A program made the position numbers and the translations under genes. 64,000 nucleotides of DNA from Phenylobacterium deserti (GTDB lineage Bacteria > Pseudomonadota > Alphaproteobacteria > Caulobacterales > Caulobacteraceae). Location: the NCBI GenBank assembly GCA_945883235.1, contig CAMCXF010000007.1, positions 1-64,000 of the forward strand, read 5' to 3'. Under the pieces are notes generated by a model. It was given only the letters and a program-made list of their open reading frames with translations. It was not told where the DNA came from and did no database searches. Positions 10,411-19,185 of the stretch are shown in pieces (the first letter of the stretch is position 1; the number at the start of each line of letters is the position of its first letter).

Positions 10411-11276
10411 GCGTCGGATCCCTGGGCTATATCGGTCTGAAGGTGAAGGACCCGGACGCGTGGGCCGGCTACGCCACCGGCGTGCTGGGACTGATGCCCG
10501 GAGAAGTCACCGGGCGCTACCGGCTCGACGATATGGCCTGGCGCATCGCCGTTGAGGCCGGCGAGGCCGACGATCTGTCCTTCATGGGCTTCGAGGTCGC
10601 GGGATCCGCCGAGCTGGAGGCGGTGCGCGGCCGCCTGGCGGAGGGTGGCGTCGCGGTCGGCAACGGCGATCCCGCCCTGCTGGCAGAGCGCGGCGTGCTG
10701 GGACTGATCACGTGCCAGGATCCCGACGGCCTGCAGGTCGAGGTTTTCTATGGCCCGACCCTGCGTACCGAGACGCCGTTCGCCTCGCCCGCCGGCGTGA
10801 CGGGTTTCGTGACCGGCGAGCAGGGACTTGGACACGTCGTACTGTCGACCAGGGACATGGCCGCAGCGCGCCACTTTTATCAGGATCTGCTGGGGTTCCG
10901 GCTCTCTGACATCATTCATATGCAGCCCAGCCCGCAGTTCGGGTTCGACATGGAGTTCTTCCACTGCAATGCGCGCCATCACACGCTGGCGCTGATGCCC
11001 GTCCCGATGCCGAAACGGTTGCACCACTTCATGGTCCAGGTCGCCACAGTCGATGCGGTGGGCTTTGCGCTGCAGCGCGCTGAAGCCTGCGGGACGCTGA
11101 TCACGGCAGGCCTTGGTCGGCACACCAACGACCAGATGGTGTCGTTCTATTCGCGTACGCCCGCCGGTTTCGAGGTGGAGTTCGGCCAGGGCGCGATTGA
11201 GGTCGACGACGCCACCTGGCGCGTAAGCCGTCACGACAAGCCGAGCAGCTGGGGCCACAAGCGCCCGGCATACTGA
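10407..11276 (+). CDS. Extradiol (catechol-type) ring-cleavage dioxygenase, BphC-like
   Basis: This 289-residue protein has two tandem vicinal-oxygen-chelate modules. The N-terminal half is degenerate; the C-terminal half carries the iron ligands His143 (LGHVVLST), His207 (LHHFMVQV) and Glu258 (GFEVEFG), as in BphC enzymes that open catechols next to the hydroxyls. This would be the step after the dihydrodiol dehydrogenase. The next pathway enzyme, a C-C hydrolase or aldolase, is not obvious in the cluster. The start overlaps the AraC stop by ATGA. Confidence 0.88.
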
Positions 11277-11303
11277 CGTTTCAGAATAAGACAGGAGAGG
11301 CCC

Positions 11304-12077
11304 ATGGACCTCAGGATAAGGGGCCGTAAGGCCATCGTTTGCGGTGCCAGCGCCGGCCTCGGCCGAGCCACAGCCGTCGCCCTGGCACGTGAAGGCGTGA
11401 GTGTTGTGATTGCGGCGCGCGACGAGGCGCGCCTGAGCAAAGCCGCGCAGGAAATCACGGCCGAGACCGGGGGTAACGTCATTTCCGTCGCAGCCGACGT
11501 AACAACCGAAGCCGGGCGGGCGTCACTGCTGGCAGCCTGCCCCGAGCCCGATATCCTGATCAACAACGCCGGCGGCCCGCCGCCCGGCGACTTTCGGACC
11601 TGGACCCGCGACGACTGGATCAAGGCCATCGACAGCAACATGCTATCAGCGATCTTCCTGATCCAGGCCACCGTCGACGGCATGATCGAGCGCAAATTCG
11701 GACGCGTGGTGAACATCACCAGTCACATGGTCAAGGCGCCGGTGAGCATCCTGGGCCTGTCAAACGGTGCCCGGGCCGGTCTGACCGGCTTCGTCGGCGG
11801 CCTTTCCCGCGAGGTGGCGTGCCATAATGTGACGCTGAACAGCGTGCTGCCGGGCCAATTTGACACCGACCGCCTCAAGTCCAACCACGTCCGCTTCGCC
11901 CAGGGCGGCGACGTTGAGGCCTTTCGGGACCGCGCGAGAAGTCAGATCCCAGCCCGCCGATTCGGCGATCCTGAAGAGTTTGGAGACATGTGTGCCTTCC
12001 TGTGCGGCGCGCGGGCGGGCTACATCACCGGCCAGAACATCTTGCTCGACGGCGGCCAGTTCCCGGGCCTGCTGTAA
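11304..12077 (+). CDS. Atypical short-chain dehydrogenase/reductase
   Basis: This 257-residue Rossmann protein has a glycine-rich motif GASAGLGRA and an NNAG motif (ILINNAGGPPP). The usual catalytic YxxxK is replaced by SNGAR in LGLSNGARAGLTGF. A Ser remains in NITSHM, and the C-terminal TGQNILLDGG is normal. Similar ketoreductase-like subgroups with altered active sites are known, so it may be catalytically different rather than dead. It lies 27 bases after the extradiol dioxygenase with its own AGGAG ribosome site and is probably in the same operon. Confidence 0.82.
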   Translation: MDLRIRGRKAIVCGASAGLGRATAVALAREGVSVVIAARDEARLSKAAQEITAETGGNVISVAADVTTEAGRASLLAACPEPDILINNAGGPPPGDFRTWTRDDWIKAIDSNMLSAIFLIQATVDGMIERKFGRVVNITSHMVKAPVSILGLSNGARAGLTGFVGGLSREVACHNVTLNSVLPGQFDTDRLKSNHVRFAQGGDVEAFRDRARSQIPARRFGDPEEFGDMCAFLCGARAGYITGQNILLDGGQFPGLL

Positions 12078-12139
12078 CGATATCCGGACATCAACCGCCG
12101 CCGGGCGCGTCGCGGGGGAGGTAAAGGGAACGGTTGGGG

Positions 12140-12790
12140 CTACCCTCGCCGCACCAGCCCCGCCTGCTGCATGCGCCATTTGAGCTGGTCGAAGCGGTCC
12201 TGGCCGAAGAAGGGTTCGTCCGCGAACACCATCATCGGCACGCCCCAGTGACCGGCGGCGCGCTGGGCGATCTGGTTTTCCTCGACGATGGCGCGGTGGT
12301 GGTCGGGGTCGCCATCCACGGCAGCGCTGAGTTCGGCGTAGTCGAGGCCGGCGCGTTCGGTGGCGCGGGCCAGGTGGTCGCCCTCGTGCCAGTTGTCGAC
12401 CTCGCCGCCCCAGATCGTGCGGCTGACCTCGGCGAGGAAGGCCAGGCCCCTGCCCCGCTCGGTGGCCGCGGCGCCCAGGTGGGTGAGGCGGTGGATGTAA
12501 GGCTGGTCCATGCGGTAGCCTACGCCGGGTGCCTGCTGCACCGGGTCAGGGCGCGGCCAGCGGAAGGGGAGGCCGAGGTAGGCGGCCTCCCGGAATACGT
12601 CCTTCATGAAATAGGAGAACCACAGGGGGTCGCGGTTTTCGAAGAACTCCGGCGTCCGGACCGCCAGCGGATAGACGACGCGGACGTTGCAGGCGGCGTC
12701 GTACTCTGCGTCCAGCGCAAGCAGGCGCGGCGTGATCATGTAGGAATAGGGCGACCGGAACGACCAGTAGAGATCATAGCTGAGCGTCAT
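12140..12790 (-). CDS. 2-Hydroxychromene-2-carboxylate isomerase-like (DsbA family)
   Basis: This 216-residue thioredoxin-fold protein of the kappa-GST/NahD group starts with YDLYWSFRSPYSY. Ser13, in SPYSY, takes the place of the redox Cys. The C-terminal half has the typical WGVPMMVFADEPFFGQDRFD. Such enzymes isomerise 2-hydroxychromene-2-carboxylate in naphthalene-type degradation using glutathione, which would fit the adjacent dioxygenase cluster on the other strand. The ATG at 12790 has a GGGAGG ribosome site. The exact substrate is uncertain. Confidence 0.75.
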   Translation of the reverse strand: MTLSYDLYWSFRSPYSYMITPRLLALDAEYDAACNVRVVYPLAVRTPEFFENRDPLWFSYFMKDVFREAAYLGLPFRWPRPDPVQQAPGVGYRMDQPYIHRLTHLGAAATERGRGLAFLAEVSRTIWGGEVDNWHEGDHLARATERAGLDYAELSAAVDGDPDHHRAIVEENQIAQRAAGHWGVPMMVFADEPFFGQDRFDQLKWRMQQAGLVRRG

Positions 12791-12894
12791 GTGCGCGCCT
12801 CCCATTTGGCCCTCGCGGTGGCCTCGCAAAAAGTTGTAGCATGCATCGTGTCACAATGTCCGCGCACCGTCGCGGCAAGAACAAGGAAATGGAC

Positions 12895-13911
12895 ATGACC
12901 CCGACCCCCTGGCTCGGTCGCGCCGCCCTGGCGCTGGCGACGCTGACACTTCTTGCCCTGCCCGCGCAAGCCCAGACGCCGGACGCCCTGAAGGTGATCT
13001 TCTGCGGAACGTCGGGGCCGTTGCCGGTGGTGGGCCGCGCCAAGCCGTGCACGGCGATCCAGGCGGGAGGTTCGCTCTATCTGGTGGATATCGGGCCGGA
13101 GGCGACGGAGAACTTCCAGCTCTGGCGTCTGCCGCTGGCCACCGCCAAGGCGGTATTCATCACTCATCTGCACTCCGATCACATCGGCGACCTGGGCGAA
13201 TTCAACATGCAGAGCTGGGTCGCTGGCCGTCCGCAATCACTGGCGGTGGTGGGCCCGGACGGGGTCGACAAACTGGCGGCTGGCATGAACCTCGCCTACG
13301 AGAACGATCACGGTTTCCGCAAGGCGCACCACGACCACGGGGCGTTCCGGTTCGACATCCCCGCCGGCACGCTGAAGGCCAAGGTGGTGACAATCCCTGC
13401 CGCAGCCGAGACCGCCGTTGCCTGGAAAGACGGTGATCTGACTGTGACCGCGATCCGGGTGGCCCACGAACCTATTTCTCCCGCCTTCGCCTATCGCTTC
13501 GACTACAAGGGCCGCTCGGTGGTCATCAGCGGCGACACCCGGCCCTGGCCGCCGCTGGCGACGGCGTCGAAGGGCGCTGACGTGATGATCCACGAGGCCC
13601 AGAACGCCGACATGACGCGGCAAATGGCAGGCGGCCTGAAGATGCTGGGCAACGCCCGGATGAGCTCGCTGATGACCGACACGCTCACCTATCACACCAC
13701 CCCGGTGGAGGCGGCGGACCTGGCGCGGGCGGCGGGAGTGAAGGCGCTGGTGCTCAGCCACCTGACCCAGGCGGGGTTGCCCTTCTACACGCCCGAGGCC
13801 TTCACCAAGGGCATGGATGACGGCGGAAAGCTGGACTGGCGGCTGGCGTTCGACGGCATGACCATCGACCTGCCCGTGGGCAGTGATGAGGTGCGGTTCG
13901 GGAAGTACTGA
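12895..13911 (+). CDS. Exported metallo-beta-lactamase-fold hydrolase
   Basis: This 338-residue protein has a signal sequence ending at QAQ near residue 26. Its metal site HLHSDH gives His91, His93, Asp95 and His96, and later ligands sit in AHEPIS, SGDTRP and LSHL, close to the RNase Z/arylsulfatase branch. The start at 12895 is preferred because AAGGA lies 7 bases upstream. It is probably a periplasmic hydrolase of unknown substrate. It is not a convincing PhnP: it is exported and lies 13 kb from the phosphonate genes. Confidence 0.75.
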   Translation: MTPTPWLGRAALALATLTLLALPAQAQTPDALKVIFCGTSGPLPVVGRAKPCTAIQAGGSLYLVDIGPEATENFQLWRLPLATAKAVFITHLHSDHIGDLGEFNMQSWVAGRPQSLAVVGPDGVDKLAAGMNLAYENDHGFRKAHHDHGAFRFDIPAGTLKAKVVTIPAAAETAVAWKDGDLTVTAIRVAHEPISPAFAYRFDYKGRSVVISGDTRPWPPLATASKGADVMIHEAQNADMTRQMAGGLKMLGNARMSSLMTDTLTYHTTPVEAADLARAAGVKALVLSHLTQAGLPFYTPEAFTKGMDDGGKLDWRLAFDGMTIDLPVGSDEVRFGKY

Positions 13912-14006
13912 GGGCTCTCGCACACGGATGACGCTGCTGTGGGGCCCGGACAATGCGCTGCCACTTTTGCGCGAGAAGGTTTGCTGAACAGGCGCTAAGG
14001 TCGGGC

Positions 14007-14657
14007 ATGAGCATCAGAAACGGGATCGTGGTCGTGGCGATGGCGCTGGCGTGCGCGGCGTGCGCCGGGTCGGGGCCGCCGCCCGGGTTTGACGACGATG
14101 AGCCGGAGGATGGCTCGTCCGTGCCGCGCGCGCAGTTGTTCATCAGCCCCGCCGGCAAACCGTTCCGCGCCGCGCCGGGACGGCCCTATCCGGTGGCTGA
14201 CTGGTTCGCCGAGGCCGACGGAAACCGCGACGGGGTGCTGACGCGGGAGGAGCTGCGGGCGGACGCGCAGACCTGGTTCGTCGTGCTCGACGTCAATGCT
14301 GACGGCCAGATCGACATGCCAGAGGTCACGCGGTGGGAAGAAGACCGTGTCCCGGAGATTACCCGTGCGGCGGGCGGCGGCGGTGGCCCGCGTGACCGGA
14401 GGACAGTTCTGGGCCGTAACGAGCTGAACACCGCGCGACAGGGCGCGGGTCCCTACAGTGTGATCAACGAGCCGCATCCGATCCGCGGCGCCGATACCGA
14501 TTTCTCTTACAGCGTCAGTGTGGCCGAGTTTCGCGCAGCGACCGACCGGCGGTTTGGATTGCTGGACGTGGACGGTGATGGGAAGGTTGCGATCGGGGAT
14601 CTGCGAAGGACCCTGGTGCAGGGTCCGGGTCCGGCCAAGGGCGGCAGGCGGCGTTAG
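14007..14657 (+). CDS. Exported EF-hand protein (possible lipoprotein)
   Basis: This 216-residue protein has a hydrophobic leader ending in LACAACAG, giving a Cys suitable for lipid attachment, although the lipobox is imperfect. Three EF-hand loops are visible: one around ADGNRDGVLTREE, then DVNADGQIDMPE, and DVDGDGKVAIGD near the C-terminus. It probably binds calcium in the periplasm. The ATG at 14007 has AAGGTCGGG just upstream, and a longer in-frame start at 13953 lacks a signal peptide. It is followed by the GH3 gene 93 bases downstream; whether they share a transcript is unclear. Confidence 0.7.
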   Translation: MSIRNGIVVVAMALACAACAGSGPPPGFDDDEPEDGSSVPRAQLFISPAGKPFRAAPGRPYPVADWFAEADGNRDGVLTREELRADAQTWFVVLDVNADGQIDMPEVTRWEEDRVPEITRAAGGGGGPRDRRTVLGRNELNTARQGAGPYSVINEPHPIRGADTDFSYSVSVAEFRAATDRRFGLLDVDGDGKVAIGDLRRTLVQGPGPAKGGRRR

Positions 14658-14750
14658 GGTTCCGCTCCTCGCCCCCGCGAAGCGAGAGGGAGAGGCCGGC
14701 CGATCCCGGATTGTGTCAATGCCGTCGCGCTGGCGGGAAAGGGAAACACC

Positions 14751-17216
14751 GTGACCATGACCTATCTGGATACGACCGCATCGTTGGACAACCGGGTCGC
14801 TGATCTGATGGAACGGTTGACGCTGGCGGAGAAGGTCACGCTGTTGGCCGGGGCCAGTTCCTTTGCGCTGCATGGGGTCGAGCGGCTGGGCATCCCGTCG
14901 CTGCGGATGAGCGATGGGCCGACCGGGGTGCGGTCGATCAAGGGTGAACCCGCAACGGTGTTTCCGGTAGGGGTGGCGGTGGCGGCGACCTGGAACCCGC
15001 AGACCGCCCGTGATGTCGCCGCCGCCATCGGTCGCGAGGCCCACGCACTGGGCGAGCATGTGGTGCTGGCGCCGACCATCAACATGATGCGAATCCCTAC
15101 CTGGGGCCGGAACTTCGAAACCTATTCGGAAGACCCCTATCTGGCCGGGGTGATGGGCGTTGCGTTCGTGCAGGCGCTGCAGGGCGAAGGAATCGGTGCC
15201 TCGCTGAAGCACTATGCGGCCAACAATCAGGAACTGGAGCGGTTTAATGTGGACGCCCGGGTGGATGCGCGGGCGTTGCGAGAGATCTATCTGGCGGCGT
15301 TCGAGCGGGTCGTGGCCGAGGCCGATCCGTGGACGGTGATGGCGTCGTACAACAAGCTGAACGGGACGCTGGCGTCGGAGCATCGTGAGTTGCTGACCGA
15401 CATCCTGAAGGAGGAATGGGGCTACGCGGGCATGGTGGTGTCCGACTGGACGGCAGTGCGGTCCACGGCGGCCTCGGCCAACGCCGGGATGGACCTGGAG
15501 ATGCCGGGCCCGGCGAAATGGTTCGGCGACAAGCTGGCGGCGGCGGTGTCGGCGGGCGCGGTCAGGGCGGACCAGATCGAGGACAATGCGCGCCGGGTGG
15601 TGCGATTGATCGTGCGGTGCGGACTGATGGACGGGGTGCCGCGACCAGCGGGGGAGTTGCGAACGCCGCGCCACAAGGCCATCGCGTTTGAGGCCGCGTG
15701 TGAGGCGATGACGCTGCTGAAGAATGACGGCGATGTGCTGCCGCTGTCTCGCGACCTGAAGACCGTGGCGCTGATTGGCCCCAACGCCGCGCGGGTGTTG
15801 TTACAGGGCGGTGGCAGCTCGCAGGTGACGACGGACAGCGTGCGCACGATGGCTCAGGGGCTGCGCGAGTATCTGGGGCCGGGCGTCACGGTGCTGGAAG
15901 GTTCGGGCGTCGACAATGATCCCTTCCCGCCCGCCGCCGAACGCCGACAGTTCAGCCCCGATGAAGCGCGCTCTGGCGAGGGGCTGACGGCGACCTATTT
16001 TGAAAGCCCCGACCTGTCTGGCGAACCCAATCGCACGAATGTGGAACGCTACATGATGCGCTGGGTCAGTGCGGCCATGGCCTCGGCACGGCGGGTGGCC
16101 TACGGCGCGTTTCGCTGGAGCGGATGGTACTGGCCCGAGGTCTCCGGATCGTATGAGTTCGGCTTGCGGGCCACGGGCCAGGCGACCTTGAGGTTGGACG
16201 GCGAGGTGCTGGTCGCGCCGGCCGATCCAGCCACGCCGGACCGCTTCGACGTGATGGGCAATCTGGTGCCGCGGCGTTTGGCCAGCGTGGTCCTGGAGAC
16301 CGGCCGCGGCTATCGCGTCGAGCTGGACTATGTCCCGGCCAGTTCTGACAACGACTATATCGCGCTGGGTGTCAGGCCGCCGGCCGAGCCAATGTCACAC
16401 GCGGTCGAGGCGGCGGCGGCGGCAGACGCGGTAATCCTGGTGCTGGGGTCGGCGGTGGTGACCGAGGCCGAGGGGTACGACCGCGCGGACATGGACCTGC
16501 CGGGTTCGCAGGACGCGCTGGTGCGCGCGGTGCTTGCGGTCAATCCGAACACGGTGGTGGTGTTGAATACGGGCTCGCCGTTTGCCCTGCCGTGGATCGA
16601 TGAGGTGCCGGCGGTGTTGCAGATGTGGTTGCCGGGGGAGACCGGCCCCGACGCGCTGGCCGCCGTACTGTTTGGCGCGCGGGCGCCGGGTGGACGGCTG
16701 CCGGTGACCTTCCCAAAGGCATTTGGCGATCACCCGGCGCACGCGCCGAACCCCGATCCGCTGGTCTGCGAATACGCGGAGGGACTGGCGATCGGGTACC
16801 GGTATTTTGACGCGGCCCCGGTGCGCCCGCTGTTCCCGTTCGGCCACGGCCTTGGCTACACGACGTTCGAGATCAGCGACTTGCGAATGGCGGAGGCGGC
16901 GCGATGCGGCGACGCGGTGACGCTGGAGGTTAAGGTGACCAATACCGGTGCGCGGGCTGGCGCGGAGGTTGTGCAGGTCTATGTCTCGCAACTGGAGCCG
17001 CGCCTGGCGCGACCGCCGAAGGAGTTGAAAGCCTTCGCCAAGGTCTGGCTGGAGCCGGGGGAAACCCGGACGGTGCCCTTGAGCCTGGAGCCGCGGGCGT
17101 TCGCTCCCTATGACCCGCAGACCGGGACCTGGCCGATGGATCCCGGTGCGTATGATGTGCTGGTGGGGTGCTCTGCGGGGGATATCCGGGTGAAAGGAAC
17201 GGTGGTGCTCGGGTAG
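14751..17216 (+). CDS. GH3 beta-glucosidase with PA14 insertion
   Basis: This 821-residue family 3 glycoside hydrolase begins with the (beta/alpha)8 domain (LRMSDGPTGVRS, NFETYSEDPYLAG, LKHYAANNQE). The predicted nucleophile is Asp232 in VVSDWTAV. The second alpha/beta domain is split by a PA14 carbohydrate-binding module at about residues 410-545 (LTATYFESPDLSGEPNRTN). A fibronectin-III-like domain ends the protein (VTLEVKVTNTGARAGAEVVQ). It should release terminal beta-glucosyl residues from oligosaccharides. No clear signal peptide is seen, so it may be cytoplasmic. The GTG at 14751 or the ATG at 14757 could be the start. Confidence 0.88.
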   Translation: MTMTYLDTTASLDNRVADLMERLTLAEKVTLLAGASSFALHGVERLGIPSLRMSDGPTGVRSIKGEPATVFPVGVAVAATWNPQTARDVAAAIGREAHALGEHVVLAPTINMMRIPTWGRNFETYSEDPYLAGVMGVAFVQALQGEGIGASLKHYAANNQELERFNVDARVDARALREIYLAAFERVVAEADPWTVMASYNKLNGTLASEHRELLTDILKEEWGYAGMVVSDWTAVRSTAASANAGMDLEMPGPAKWFGDKLAAAVSAGAVRADQIEDNARRVVRLIVRCGLMDGVPRPAGELRTPRHKAIAFEAACEAMTLLKNDGDVLPLSRDLKTVALIGPNAARVLLQGGGSSQVTTDSVRTMAQGLREYLGPGVTVLEGSGVDNDPFPPAAERRQFSPDEARSGEGLTATYFESPDLSGEPNRTNVERYMMRWVSAAMASARRVAYGAFRWSGWYWPEVSGSYEFGLRATGQATLRLDGEVLVAPADPATPDRFDVMGNLVPRRLASVVLETGRGYRVELDYVPASSDNDYIALGVRPPAEPMSHAVEAAAAADAVILVLGSAVVTEAEGYDRADMDLPGSQDALVRAVLAVNPNTVVVLNTGSPFALPWIDEVPAVLQMWLPGETGPDALAAVLFGARAPGGRLPVTFPKAFGDHPAHAPNPDPLVCEYAEGLAIGYRYFDAAPVRPLFPFGHGLGYTTFEISDLRMAEAARCGDAVTLEVKVTNTGARAGAEVVQVYVSQLEPRLARPPKELKAFAKVWLEPGETRTVPLSLEPRAFAPYDPQTGTWPMDPGAYDVLVGCSAGDIRVKGTVVLG

Positions 17217-17234
17217 CGCTCTCCTCTCCCCCGG

Positions 17235-19148
17235 CTACTTCCCGTCCACTGAATAGGCCAGGAGGACGTTGATGCCGTTTGAGCCGACGCGGGCGGCGCC
17301 GTTGTTGCCGCTCATGATGTAGACCATTCCGTTTGCGATGGTCGGGCCCATGCCGTCGATGCCGCCGCCGGGCTGGCCCTTGATACCGTTGAGGGTGTCG
17401 TAGGTCTGAGCGGTGGTCGAATGTTCCCAGACGATCTTGCCGGTGGCGTTGTCGTAGGCGCGGAACCAACCGTCGAGGGCACCTTGGAACACGAAGCCCG
17501 GGATGATCGCCGGGGCCGCAGATTGCGCACGCATGCAGCGGCTGGGCTTGCCCTTGTCAGCGGCATAGATGCAGGCCGCCTTGGGCGCGGGTGTATGCCA
17601 GACGATCTTGCCGGTGGCGGGGTCGAGAGCTGACAGACCGGGCTTGGCAGCCGGTGCGCCGGGACGCCCTTCGCCGAAGATCACCCCCAGATCGGAGTTC
17701 GGGATGTAGGCGTAGCGGTCATCCGCCCCGATGCCCCACTCGATACCGCCGAGCGCGGAACCCACGCCGACTTGGGTGGTCCAGAGACGCTTGCCGTTGT
17801 CGGGATCAAAGCCGTAGGCGAGGCCAGACTTCTGGCCCGCGACCAGCACGGTCTTGCCGCCCTTGATGGGAATCAGAACAGGCGTAGCACCGAAGTCGTA
17901 GTCGGGGCCGAGCGGCGTCGGGCAGTTGCCGGAGTTGGAGGTCCGCCCGCAGCCCATGACGAAGTTGTCCTTCTCTGTCACCTGGTCGCGCCAGCGAATC
18001 TTGCCGGTCTTGATGTCCAGCGCCACAACGGCGTCGGCGCCGACCGTATCGACGTCGGTATAGCTGTCGCCGGTGACGACGTAGACGAGGCCACGCTTGC
18101 GATCGACGGCAGGGGCGCTCCAGATCGCGGCACCGGCGGGGCCGGTGACATCCAGGCCATTGTCCTTCTGGCGTATGTGGCGGGTGGGCTCGGGGACCAT
18201 GGAGGTCTTCCACAGCAGCTTGCCGGTGCTGAGATCCAGAGCCGCCAGGGACCCCCGGAACGTGCAGCAGGCGTAGGCCTTGCTCATGGCGGCGGCCTCC
18301 TCGATGGAGGAGATCGGCACCAGCAGGCGATTGTCGGCGACGATGGGTGAGCCGGTCAGCACGCCGACGGGGTGGGGATCGAGCACGGCGCTGCGCCATA
18401 GTTCCTTGCCGGTCTGGGCATCGAAGGCGCGCACGACGCGGTCGCTCTGGCCGACGAAGGTGGCCCAGCCGCTGGGCGAGATCGCGGATCGCACGACCAT
18501 CGGCGTGGTGCGCGAGACCAGGTCTTCGACGGTCCAGTGGACGCAGCCGGTCTTGGCATCCATGGCGAAGAAGGTGCCGGAGCGGTTGGTGACGAAGAGC
18601 CAGTCGCCCACTACCGTCGGCTGACCGCCGCCGGTCATGGAAAACGACCACTTGACCTTGAGTTTCGGTACGTCGGCGGCGGTGAGACCGGGGCGGCGCT
18701 GGAAACGCGTGGAGGGATCATCGATGCCGGTGGTAGCCCAGTCGCCGGGGGTGGCCTTGATCGGGGGATGGCTGGTGCACATCGGGTAGGTGCCGATGAC
18801 CCCGGTGCGGAGGGCTACCTGAGGCATTTCAGCGCCTGTGGCAGCTGCAGCCCGGGGCGCGCCGACCGACGAGACATAGGCCGCCACGGCCTGAATGTCG
18901 GCGGCACTCAGGCCCTCGGCCATGGGCTTCATGAGGCCGCTGGTCATCGACGTTGCGATGTCGGCCTGGGGTCGCTGGGCCAGATCGGCGCGGCTGGGCG
19001 CGCGATCCACCGCCGGCTCATGGCAGGTCTGGCAGCGCGCCTCGAACACCGCCTTGCCGTTGGACTGGGCGGCAGCGGGGCCGGTGAGCCACAGCGCGGC
19101 CACCATGCCGACGAGCAGGTTCGAGAGCAGCAATCGAGCTGACGGCAC
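17235..19148 (-). CDS. Secreted quinohemoprotein dehydrogenase (PVA-dehydrogenase-like)
   Basis: This 637-residue protein has a signal peptide (about 1-28), a small cytochrome c domain with Cys39-x2-Cys42-His43 (CQTCHE), and a PQQ-type beta-propeller with repeated LDxxTGKxxW-like blades (LDLSTGKLLWKT, LDIKTGKIRWRD, LDPATGKIVWHT). The cytochrome-first order and a CCTFRGSL segment resemble polyvinyl-alcohol dehydrogenases, which oxidise secondary alcohols and pass electrons to heme c. It lies 37 bases after the copper/heme fusion gene and probably shares its operon. The substrate is unknown. Confidence 0.82.
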   Translation of the reverse strand: MPSARLLLSNLLVGMVAALWLTGPAAAQSNGKAVFEARCQTCHEPAVDRAPSRADLAQRPQADIATSMTSGLMKPMAEGLSAADIQAVAAYVSSVGAPRAAAATGAEMPQVALRTGVIGTYPMCTSHPPIKATPGDWATTGIDDPSTRFQRRPGLTAADVPKLKVKWSFSMTGGGQPTVVGDWLFVTNRSGTFFAMDAKTGCVHWTVEDLVSRTTPMVVRSAISPSGWATFVGQSDRVVRAFDAQTGKELWRSAVLDPHPVGVLTGSPIVADNRLLVPISSIEEAAAMSKAYACCTFRGSLAALDLSTGKLLWKTSMVPEPTRHIRQKDNGLDVTGPAGAAIWSAPAVDRKRGLVYVVTGDSYTDVDTVGADAVVALDIKTGKIRWRDQVTEKDNFVMGCGRTSNSGNCPTPLGPDYDFGATPVLIPIKGGKTVLVAGQKSGLAYGFDPDNGKRLWTTQVGVGSALGGIEWGIGADDRYAYIPNSDLGVIFGEGRPGAPAAKPGLSALDPATGKIVWHTPAPKAACIYAADKGKPSRCMRAQSAAPAIIPGFVFQGALDGWFRAYDNATGKIVWEHSTTAQTYDTLNGIKGQPGGGIDGMGPTIANGMVYIMSGNNGAARVGSNGINVLLAYSVDGK

Positions 19149-19185
19149 TGTATATTTCCCTGATCTAGGCGGAGGCCGGCAGAAG

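Noticed and set aside
12895-13911. Metallo-beta-lactamase-fold gene as the missing PhnP
   Set aside because: It has a signal peptide and no phn neighbours; PhnP is cytoplasmic.
13995-15674. Minus-strand open frame of 559 codons
   Set aside because: Covers the EF-hand and GH3 genes in antisense; translation is Arg/His/Pro-rich with no domain.
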